A DNA stretch of 5,307 nt from contig JBCBZE010000251.1 in the NCBI GenBank assembly GCA_039815505.1, positions 1-5,307 on the forward strand, given 5' to 3'. The notes below the pieces were generated by a model that was not told the DNA's origin, searched no databases, and saw nothing but the letters and a program-made list of their open reading frames with translations. Positions within the stretch are counted from its first letter, which is position 1. The number at the start of each line of letters is the position of its first letter. The DNA comes from CANLWN01 sp039815505 (lineage in GTDB: Bacteria; Bacteroidota; Bacteroidia; Flavobacteriales; Flavobacteriaceae). A program made the position numbers and the translations under genes. This document shows positions 1 through 5,307 of this stretch, in pieces.

Positions 1-375
1 TGTGGCGCAGACACCAAGAAAAAGGTGAAGTTCAGGGCATTTTCGGATTCATTACGACCTTTCTTGGCCCTGCTTAGTCATTGCAAGGCCCTAATAGGCA
101 ATGAGGGAGGTGCGGTCAATATGGCCAAAGCCCTCAATATCCCAACGTTCAGTATCTTTTCACCATGGATTACCAAAGCGGCTTGGGACACTTTTGCGGA
201 CGACACAAATATTGCAGTACATTTAAACGATTACAAACCGGAAATATTCAAGGGAAAATCAAAAAAAGAACTACAAAAAGAAACCCGGGAAATCTACCCT
301 TTGTTTAAACCCGAACTATATGACGATCGGCTGGAACACTTTTTAAGCGCCGCTATAACTCTTCCTAACCAATAA
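1..375 (+). CDS. Glycosyltransferase family 9 (heptosyltransferase-like), C-terminal part
   Basis: The reading frame is open from the first base, so this is the 3' end (124 codons plus stop) of a gene that begins outside the window; the GTG at 25 is not a real start. The visible part matches the nucleotide-sugar-binding half of GT9 enzymes, the GT-B family that includes LPS heptosyltransferases. A predicted strand ending in LIGNEGG (about 91-111) is followed by the helix VNMAKALNIP and the strand TFSIFSPW. This corresponds to the classical D/N-x-G-P-x-H-x-A segment, but here it reads N-E-G-G-A-V-N-M-A, the variant I associate with Bacteroidota members. The basic C-terminal tail (KGKSKKELQKE) is unremarkable. 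The likely role is transfer of a heptose or similar sugar during LPS core assembly on the cytoplasmic face of the inner membrane. The donor is not determinable. The 3' end overlaps the convergent downstream gene by 33 bp. Confidence 0.85.
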   Translation, partial: CGADTKKKVKFRAFSDSLRPFLALLSHCKALIGNEGGAVNMAKALNIPTFSIFSPWITKAAWDTFADDTNIAVHLNDYKPEIFKGKSKKELQKETREIYPLFKPELYDDRLEHFLSAAITLPNQ

Positions 376-1008
376 GATCTGATAGGCTTTCATCACTATT
401 TTCCAATCCTTTTGAAGCATATAATCCACTACCATTTTTCCTTTGCCCCCATTGGGAAGATCGCAATCATCGATCAACACGATAGAACTATCCTTTAAAC
501 GGTCCTCAACTGCCTTAAATTCCAACAAATGATGGGTTTGGCTTTTGACTTGTACTTCCGGGTCATTGCTATAATCGTAACTGTCCAAATAAAGAAAATC
601 AATTTTTCCTTCAAAATTCTGTAAAAATTCAATAGAATCGGAAAGGTGAATTTTCACATAACTGTCCAATCCTTGGGCGGTTACTTCCTTTTGCGCATTT
701 TGGACAGAATTTTCACTAATGTCCACGGAATGTAAAAAAGCACCGTTTTGCATGGCCCATTTTCCAAAAACAATAGTAGCGGCACCATTACTTTTGGCAC
801 CATGGAGCCCTTCTCTGGATGTGCCCGTTTCAACTATTACCTTGGCATTTCTCTCCTTTAAAAATGCCATGGTCTTTAGGAAGGTATCCCTCCTTTTTCT
901 AAAGTCGTATTTAAATGGCATAAAGGGATATAGGGACTTATGTTTAATGAATTTACCGATAAAAAAACCAAGGATACCAAGAACTAGGAACCATATGAGA
1001 TAATACAT
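343..1008 (-). CDS. Membrane-anchored class I SAM-methyltransferase-like protein
   Basis: This 221-residue protein starts with one hydrophobic helix (about residues 2-20) followed by basic residues, suggesting an N-terminal inner-membrane anchor with the catalytic part in the cytoplasm. The rest resembles a class I (Rossmann) SAM-dependent methyltransferase of the Methyltransf_24/TylF-like type. It has a motif I-like loop VIVETGTSREG (57-67), an acidic residue after strand 2 (HSVD, D96), FLYLDSYD (138-145) and IDDCDLPNGGKGK (179-191); the Asp residues could bind a metal. The frame can be extended to a TTG at 1089 (248 aa). I prefer the ATG at 1006-1008 because the extension would translate across a promoter-like TATATTTG box and because the hydrophobic helix then sits at the N terminus. 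It is flanked by glycosyltransferases, so O-methylation of a surface sugar is possible, but the substrate is inferred only. Many relatives are annotated hypothetical. Confidence 0.75.
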   Translation of the reverse strand: MYYLIWFLVLGILGFFIGKFIKHKSLYPFMPFKYDFRKRRDTFLKTMAFLKERNAKVIVETGTSREGLHGAKSNGAATIVFGKWAMQNGAFLHSVDISENSVQNAQKEVTAQGLDSYVKIHLSDSIEFLQNFEGKIDFLYLDSYDYSNDPEVQVKSQTHHLLEFKAVEDRLKDSSIVLIDDCDLPNGGKGKMVVDYMLQKDWKIVMKAYQILLVRKSYSGA

Positions 1009-1031
1009 ATTTACTTTTTTTGGAAGTTTAA

Positions 1032-1058
1032 CAAATATAAAGATGTATGGGTAACCAA
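1032..1058 (-). promoter_or_regulatory. Bacteroidota-type promoter for the methyltransferase-like gene
   Basis: On the minus strand TATATTTG (1039-1032) is an exact match to the Bacteroidota -7 consensus TAnnTTTG. A TTG at 1058-1056 could be the -33 element, with a 16-nt spacer that is slightly shorter than usual. Transcription would begin near 1027, giving a leader of about 20 nt before the ATG at 1008. The leader is A-rich (AAAAAAAGTAAAT before the ATG), as expected where Shine-Dalgarno pairing is not used. Confidence 0.5.
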
Positions 1059-1213
1059 TACCCATCCCATACAGAAAATCATATGACAAAAAGGAAGGGA
1101 CCTCTAGCTTTTACCAATTATTCATAAAAAAATTATACATAAAATTAACAATAAATTAATATATGGCCCTGCTTGTTATCAATAGCATATTTCTATCCAA
1201 GAAGTAGGAATTT

Positions 1214-1258
1214 TACATTTGAATATAATTTTTTACCGTTTTTTTTGTTATACTTTTG
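1214..1258 (+). promoter_or_regulatory. Promoter region of the WaaE-like glycosyltransferase gene
   Basis: Two exact matches to TAnnTTTG lie on the plus strand: TACATTTG at 1214-1221 and TACTTTTG at 1251-1258. The proximal box would place the transcript start near 1264 and give a leader of about 30 nt before the ATG at 1296, so it is the better candidate. Neither box has a TTG at the expected -33 distance, so one or both could be chance matches in this AT-rich stretch. No other signal is evident in the 1009-1295 gap. Confidence 0.42.
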
Positions 1259-1295
1259 TGATACAAATACGAATACCTACTTATAGTATTATCAA

Positions 1296-2090
1296 ATGAG
1301 TAACCCAGATAATAAAATATCGGCATTGATCATAACCTATAATGAGATAGGTTACATTGAAAAGTGTATTAAATCGTTATCCTTTGCCGATGAAATCATA
1401 GTAGTGGACTCCTATAGTACGGATGGGACCTATGAGTACTTACAGCGTCATCCCAAGGTAAAAGTGCTTCAAAATCCTTTTGAGAATTTCACTTTGCAAA
1501 AATCCTATGCACTAAAACAAGCCTCAAATGATTGGATCTTATTCTTGGACGCGGATGAAGTAATTCCCAAAAAATTAAAGTCAGAGATTATAGACACCGT
1601 ACATAGTGATACGGACAACGCTGCTTATTGGTTCTATAGAAAGTTTATGTTTCAGAACCAACCCCTTCGTTTTAGCGGATGGCAAACGGATAAAAATTAT
1701 AGGCTTTTCAGAAAGAGTAAAGCTAGTTTTTCAGATAAAAAAATAGTACACGAAACGTTGGAAGTAAATGGACCTTGTGGAATTTTGAATGAAAAACTAA
1801 TCCATTATTGCTACAAAAACTACGAGGACTATAAAGGTAAAATGCTTAAATATGGTCGGTTAAAGGCAAAAGAGGATTTTTACAGGGAAAGGAAATTCAA
1901 CTACCTGTTCATGGTCTTAAAACCTTTCTGGAAATTTTTTAATCACTATATACTTAGATTGGGCATACTGGACGGAAAAAAGGGCGTAATTATCTGTTAC
2001 TTAAATGCTCTTGGGGATTTTGAAAGATATAACGAACTAAAACATTTGGAGAAGAAGAATGAATTAGCTTACTACTTGCTAATGCCATAA
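1296..2090 (+). CDS. WaaE/KdtX-like family 2 glycosyltransferase
   Basis: This complete 264-residue protein has the features of the GT2 subgroup that includes the LPS core beta-1,4-glucosyltransferase WaaE/KdtX. The GT-A nucleotide-binding start is ISALIITYNE (8-17), followed by DEIIVVDSYSTDGT (32-45). The metal-binding DxD motif is LDADE (84-88), and the acceptor-side motif VHETLEV (151-157) is typical of this subgroup. A basic, aromatic C-terminal stretch (about 196-225, with KPFWKFFNHYIL) may associate with the membrane surface. It likely transfers a hexose from a nucleotide sugar to an inner-core sugar in the cytoplasm; glucose is only the best-known donor in the family. The ATG at 1296 is preceded by A/T-rich sequence and lies about 38 bp after a TAnnTTTG box. 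The last 19 bp overlap the convergent next gene. Confidence 0.88.
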   Translation: MSNPDNKISALIITYNEIGYIEKCIKSLSFADEIIVVDSYSTDGTYEYLQRHPKVKVLQNPFENFTLQKSYALKQASNDWILFLDADEVIPKKLKSEIIDTVHSDTDNAAYWFYRKFMFQNQPLRFSGWQTDKNYRLFRKSKASFSDKKIVHETLEVNGPCGILNEKLIHYCYKNYEDYKGKMLKYGRLKAKEDFYRERKFNYLFMVLKPFWKFFNHYILRLGILDGKKGVIICYLNALGDFERYNELKHLEKKNELAYYLLMP

Positions 2091-2890
2091 TGGGTCCATA
2101 CCAATTGTTCTTTCTTTACCGTTTTTCTTATTTTAAGGTTTTTGGCAATAGATTCCGGGGTTCTATAACCTCTTTTATGGTCTAAATGTACACATACCGC
2201 ACTATACCGCAGTTGTTTGGATTTAATTCCGAAATTAAAAAGTCGTTCTCCCAATTCACGATCTTGTCCTCCATATTGCATACGTTCATCGAAGCCATTG
2301 ACATTTAATATATCTTTTTTCCAACCTGAAGAATTATGACCGTTCCAACTTGCATTTGTTGTGGTAAACGTATTAAAAAGGGTAGATATCAAGCCCTTTG
2401 AAGTGAGTTTGTTGTTTTTAAAGGTTTTCGGAATCCCCTTGTCCTTAAGCCAATGAATATTGAAACAATTTTGAGCCTCAATATCTTTTAAGGAAATCAT
2501 TTTAGAGATATTCATGGGCAGCATATAATACCCTCCGGAAATAAAATAGCCCATTTCTTTATTTATATAATGTACCTCAACAAAATCTTCCCTGGGAATG
2601 CAGTCCCCATCGGTCATTATAATATATTCGGCATTGCACGCCATTACAGATTTATTCAGTATCATGGATTTTTGAAATCCGTCATCTTCTTGCCAAACAT
2701 GTATTATAGGATAAAACACCTCTTTTTGTATGCTTTCCAGAAGCTCCTTGGTCTTGGGGCCCGAGCCATCATCGGCAACAACCAGTTCAAAGTCCTTGAA
2801 GGTTTGGCAATTGAAACCCCAAAGCACTTTTCGCAACCACTCCTCAGAATTGTATGTGCTGACAATTATTGATATTTTGGGATGCTCCAT
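2072..2890 (-). CDS. Chondroitin-polymerase-like family 2 glycosyltransferase
   Basis: This complete 272-residue protein begins with ISIIVSTYNSEEWLRKVL (6-23) and ELVVADDGSG (35-44), the donor-binding half of a GT2 enzyme. HVWQEDDGFQKSMILNK (64-80) and the DxD-type motif MTDGDCIPR (92-100) follow. The C-terminal half has NASWNGHNSSGWKKD (179-193) and NGFDERMQYGGQDRELGERL (198-217), which resembles the galactosyltransferase C-terminal domain (Glyco_transf_7C), where the D-R-E segment contacts donor or metal. This architecture matches the N-terminal GT2 module of bacterial chondroitin polymerase K4CP, but here it is a single stand-alone module, common in Bacteroidota polysaccharide loci. It probably adds a hexose or N-acetylhexosamine to a surface glycan; the real sugar is unknown. 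The start is the ATG at 2888-2890; I see no clear -7 box for it in the 124-bp divergent gap. Confidence 0.88.
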   Translation of the reverse strand: MEHPKISIIVSTYNSEEWLRKVLWGFNCQTFKDFELVVADDGSGPKTKELLESIQKEVFYPIIHVWQEDDGFQKSMILNKSVMACNAEYIIMTDGDCIPREDFVEVHYINKEMGYFISGGYYMLPMNISKMISLKDIEAQNCFNIHWLKDKGIPKTFKNNKLTSKGLISTLFNTFTTTNASWNGHNSSGWKKDILNVNGFDERMQYGGQDRELGERLFNFGIKSKQLRYSAVCVHLDHKRGYRTPESIAKNLKIRKTVKKEQLVWTHYGISK

Positions 2891-2931
2891 GTATTTAAAT
2901 TATTCCGATAAAAAGTAAGATTCTTATTGTA

Positions 2932-2939
2932 TATCTTTG
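2932..2939 (+). promoter_or_regulatory. Candidate -7 box before the last sugar gene and tRNA genes
   Basis: TATCTTTG is an exact match to TAnnTTTG in the divergent gap. Transcription would start near 2945, with an AT-rich leader of about 70 nt to the ATG at 3015. No well-placed TTG -33 element is visible. If real, this promoter probably drives the gene at 3015 and the two tightly linked tRNA genes behind it. Confidence 0.38.
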
Positions 2940-3014
2940 AACGCTTATAAACACCATTTTTAAATAAGCAGACGGAAATATACCAAAAAACAATAAATAA
3001 ATAAGTGCATTTAA

Positions 3015-3842
3015 ATGAAGATTAAGGAAATTCCCATATCAATTTTTCATTCCCTACGATTGTTATCCCTATCTTCAAAAAAATTGGAAAAAAAACAAAG
3101 AGAAGAAGTTCCCATTGTTATTTCCCTTACCTCCATACCTTCGCGATTAAACATTGTTCATATTGTAATACGTAGTCTTTTGAATCAAGATGTTAGACCA
3201 AAAAAAATAATCCTTTGGCTCAACAACGATTTGATAGACCATATTCCGTATAAACTGAAAAAGTTGGAGGGGAATACTTTTGAGATCGGTTTTTCAGAAC
3301 TCACCTGCTCCCATAGAAAATTGGTTCACGCATTGGAAACATTCCCTAAGGAAATTATTGTTACCTGCGATGATGACCTCATATATACATCTTCTTGGTT
3401 ACGACGGCTATATCAAGAACATAAAAAAAACGGTACATCGATAATAGCAAATCAAACCAGATATATAAGTTATGATGAACAGGGTACATTGTTGCCCTAT
3501 AGACAATGGGTTTACGATAACAAGACCGTATTTAACAAAGATGCTGTTTTACCCATTGGAGCCGGAGGCGTGCTTTATCCCGTAAACTCGTTGTTCACAA
3601 TGGTATGTGACAGGGAATTGTTCTTAAAATTAACCCCTAAAGCCGACGACCTTTGGTTTAAAGCCATGTCGTTTTTGCAAGGTACCACTTCAATTACTTC
3701 CAAAAACATCAAAGGAAAACCAGTTCCCATACTAGGTTCCCAGTGGGAGTCTCTTAAAAAGAGTAATGTAGATCAGGACAAAAATCGTGTGCAATGGAAT
3801 TTGGTGGCCCAACATTTTGATATAGATCTTTATAAAAATTAG
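3015..3842 (+). CDS. Divergent GT-A-type glycosyltransferase
   Basis: This complete 275-residue protein has an unremarkable basic N-terminal leader (about 1-30). A GT-A-like domain then begins with IVISLTSIPSRL (34-45), followed by SLLNQDVRPKKIILWL (54-69), where GT2 enzymes bind the nucleotide. An acidic cluster VTCDDDLIY (116-124) is the probable DxD metal site. IGAGGVLYP (181-189) and KADDLWFKA (209-217) look like acceptor-side and catalytic segments, the latter with an Asp pair. The usual GT2 opening (TYN...DDGS) is absent, so this belongs to a less studied relative; cytoplasmic transfer of a sugar to a surface glycan is inferred from fold-like motifs and neighbours. The start is the ATG at 3015, inside the palindrome CATTTAAATG. 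The stop lies 4 bp before the next gene, suggesting co-transcription with it. Confidence 0.75.
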   Translation: MKIKEIPISIFHSLRLLSLSSKKLEKKQREEVPIVISLTSIPSRLNIVHIVIRSLLNQDVRPKKIILWLNNDLIDHIPYKLKKLEGNTFEIGFSELTCSHRKLVHALETFPKEIIVTCDDDLIYTSSWLRRLYQEHKKNGTSIIANQTRYISYDEQGTLLPYRQWVYDNKTVFNKDAVLPIGAGGVLYPVNSLFTMVCDRELFLKLTPKADDLWFKAMSFLQGTTSITSKNIKGKPVPILGSQWESLKKSNVDQDKNRVQWNLVAQHFDIDLYKN

Positions 3843-3846
3843 AATT

Positions 3847-4407
3847 GTGACCGAAGAAATCAAAAAAGCAGTGCAGGTACTTTCCAAAGGGGGTATAATC
3901 CTATACCCTACCGATACTGTTTGGGGTATTGGCTGCGATGCTACCAGTGAAAGTGCCGTTGATAAAATCTATGCTTTAAAAAAAAGAGCGAGCTCAAAAA
4001 CCATGATTTGTATGGTGGCCAGTGATTTTATGTTAGAACAACATATTAAAGAAATACCGGAGGTAGCCTACGATATTATGGATTTGTCCACTAAACCCGT
4101 GACCATCGTCTATGATAACCCTAAAGGCGTATCTAAAAACCTTATAGCAGAAGATAACACTTTGGCCATTAGGGTGGTTAAGGACAAGTTCTGTCAATAC
4201 TTGATCAACAAATTTAAAAAACCGATCGTATCCACATCTGCAAATATCGCCGGCGAACCTACTCCCGGTAGTTTTAAGGAAATCGATGGGGAGATTTTAA
4301 AAGGTGTGGACTATGTGGTAAATTTGAACCGCAATGCACAGAAAAGCAAACCCTCCTCAATCATAAAATTAGGTAAGGACGGGAGCGTAAAAGTGATTCG
4401 GGAATAA
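3847..4407 (+). CDS. tsaC: Threonylcarbamoyl-AMP synthase (TsaC/YrdC/Sua5 family)
   Basis: This 186-residue protein is the single-domain form of the family, without the extra C-terminal domain of full Sua5. The enzyme makes L-threonylcarbamoyl-AMP from threonine, bicarbonate and ATP, the first step of t6A formation at position 37 of ANN-decoding tRNAs in the cytoplasm. Visible signatures are LYPTDTVWGIGCDA (19-32), the basic ALKKRASSK segment (43-51), LAIRVV (106-111), STSANIAGEPTP (129-140), which contains the family's SAN motif, and a C-terminal KPSSIIKL (168-175) ending in VIRE. The start is a GTG at 3847, four bases after the previous stop. No ATG or other common start lies upstream in frame before the stop at 3823-3825, and the domain begins directly after it. 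A YciO-type paralogue cannot be fully excluded, but the KKR and SAN motifs favour TsaC. Confidence 0.88.
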   Translation: MTEEIKKAVQVLSKGGIILYPTDTVWGIGCDATSESAVDKIYALKKRASSKTMICMVASDFMLEQHIKEIPEVAYDIMDLSTKPVTIVYDNPKGVSKNLIAEDNTLAIRVVKDKFCQYLINKFKKPIVSTSANIAGEPTPGSFKEIDGEILKGVDYVVNLNRNAQKSKPSSIIKLGKDGSVKVIRE

Positions 4408-4408
4408 A

Positions 4409-5307
4409 ATGAAGCAAACACAGTGCGAAGAAGCTATACAAGACCCTATTTTTTTGACGATTGCAAAATCCGCTAAGGAAATTTCCACGGATTGTTACGT
4501 CATTGGGGGGTTTGTTAGGGATTTTTTGCTAAAAAGAGGTACATCAAAAGATATTGATATTGTGGCTATCGGCAGTGGTATTGAACTCGCAAAGAAAATA
4601 GCGATAACATTACCCGGCAGACCAAATGTCTCTATATTTAAAAACTTTGGTACCGCGATGTTAAAACATAAAGACATTGAACTGGAGTTTGTAGGGGCAA
4701 GAAAAGAAAGCTATGATCCCGGTAGCAGAAAACCAGCTATAGAAAACGGTACTTTGGAAGATGACCAGAAGCGTAGGGATTTCACCATTAACGCATTGGC
4801 CATCTCTTTGAACCAAAGAGATTATGGAGCTTTATTAGATCCTTTCAATGGCCTTGATGACCTTGAAAAGCGTTTAATCCGGACTCCTTTAGATCCTGAA
4901 ATCACCTTTTCAGATGATCCGTTGCGCATGATGCGGGCCATTCGTTTTGCTACCCAGCTTCATTTTACCATTGTTCCGGAAACACTTAAAGCTATTGCTG
5001 CCCAGAAAGAACGTATCAAAATCATATCCAAAGAACGCGCAGTGGATGAAATTCATAAAATTTTGGCCAGCGATAAACCCTCTACAGGAATGGCACTGCT
5101 CAACAAAACTGGATTGTTACCCTATATATTACCAGAATTAACTGCCCTGAAAGGCATAGAGGAAGTGGATGGGCAGACCCACAAGGATAATTTTTGGCAT
5201 ACGTTGGAAGTAGTGGACAATATTGCGCTACATACCGATAATGTATGGTTGCGCTGGGCGGCATTATTACATGATATAGGAAAAGCGCCTACCAAAAAGT
5301 TCGATAA
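4409..5307 (+). CDS. cca: CCA tRNA nucleotidyltransferase with HD domain, N-terminal part
   Basis: Translation from the ATG at 4409 gives 299 residues with no stop before the window edge; family members are usually about 450-480 aa, so roughly a third is missing. The enzyme adds or repairs the 3' CCA end of tRNAs using CTP and ATP. The class II nucleotidyltransferase head is clear: VIGGFVRDFLL (31-41), then the metal-binding DIDIV (48-52), with the template-type motif RRDFTINALA (122-131), DPFNGLDDL (144-152) and the helical segment FSDDPLRMMRAIRFA (167-181). An HD phosphohydrolase domain follows, with H264 in FWHTLE and H288-D289 in LLHDIGK; this C-terminal HD is associated with phosphatase or phosphodiesterase activity in some family members. 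The gene starts 1 bp after the tsaC stop, so the pair is almost certainly co-transcribed and perhaps translationally coupled. The reading frame looks intact. Confidence 0.93.
   Translation, partial: MKQTQCEEAIQDPIFLTIAKSAKEISTDCYVIGGFVRDFLLKRGTSKDIDIVAIGSGIELAKKIAITLPGRPNVSIFKNFGTAMLKHKDIELEFVGARKESYDPGSRKPAIENGTLEDDQKRRDFTINALAISLNQRDYGALLDPFNGLDDLEKRLIRTPLDPEITFSDDPLRMMRAIRFATQLHFTIVPETLKAIAAQKERIKIISKERAVDEIHKILASDKPSTGMALLNKTGLLPYILPELTALKGIEEVDGQTHKDNFWHTLEVVDNIALHTDNVWLRWAALLHDIGKAPTKKFD

Noticed and set aside
25..27. GTG as a start for the first gene
   Set aside because: The frame is open back to position 1 and only the C-terminal half of a GT9 domain is present, so the gene is cut by the window edge.
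719..1003. Plus-strand open frame of 94 codons
   Set aside because: It lies wholly antisense to the methyltransferase-like gene, has no recognisable domain and has a low-complexity hydrophobic/basic make-up.
1272..1290. Small inverted repeat AATAC/GTATT just before the WaaE-like gene
   Set aside because: A 5-bp AT-rich stem with a 9-nt loop is weak and expected by chance in this sequence.
1090..1295. AT-rich gap searched for a small RNA, terminator or short gene
   Set aside because: Apart from the two TAnnTTTG boxes I found no stable hairpin, tRNA-like fold or coding frame with a credible start.
2570..2918. Two overlapping plus-strand open frames opposite the chondroitin-polymerase-like gene
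   Set aside because: They mirror the conserved GT2 coding sequence and show no domain of their own.
3008..3017. 10-bp palindrome CATTTAAATG over the start codon at 3015
   Set aside because: Short AT-rich palindromes are common here; no second full copy or known operator was seen.
4495..4677. Minus-strand open frame of 60 codons
   Set aside because: It is antisense to the conserved nucleotidyltransferase head of cca.
4947..5141. Plus-strand open frame of 64 codons
   Set aside because: It is a frame-shifted shadow of cca; the real frame continues unbroken with conserved motifs through this stretch.

Overview
The window reads as chromosomal DNA of a Bacteroidota bacterium, most likely a Flavobacteriaceae member. 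It is AT-rich, with A-rich leaders in place of Shine-Dalgarno sites. Matches to the Bacteroidota -7 promoter box TAnnTTTG lie upstream of three genes, and the protein families are those of flavobacterial lipopolysaccharide (LPS) clusters. I cannot name the genus from sequence alone.

Layout. Positions 1-3842 hold five cell-surface glycan genes in alternating orientation: the C-terminal end of a family 9 glycosyltransferase (GT9, heptosyltransferase-like; +, cut by the window edge), a membrane-anchored SAM-methyltransferase-like protein (-), a WaaE/KdtX-like family 2 glycosyltransferase (GT2; +), a chondroitin-polymerase-like GT2 (-), and a third, divergent GT-A-like protein (+). The two convergent pairs overlap at their 3' ends, by 33 bp and 19 bp. 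The two divergent gaps (about 287 bp and 124 bp) carry the recognisable promoter boxes.

From 3847 the content changes to tRNA maturation. A TsaC/YrdC-type threonylcarbamoyl-AMP synthase (t6A37 pathway) starts 4 bp after the last sugar gene. It is followed 1 bp later by a CCA-adding tRNA nucleotidyltransferase with an HD domain, which runs off the window end. The last three genes are so tightly spaced that they look like one transcription unit, joining an LPS-type gene to two tRNA housekeeping genes.

How they work together. The glycosyltransferases most plausibly build LPS core or another surface polysaccharide, and the methyltransferase-like protein may modify a sugar or act at the inner membrane; exact donors and acceptors cannot be read from sequence. 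The tRNA genes are functionally separate. I found no RNA genes, CRISPR arrays, insertion sequences or mobile-element ends. I see no convincing evidence of a wholly new system; the main points of interest are the gene arrangement, a start-site correction, and two poorly characterised proteins.
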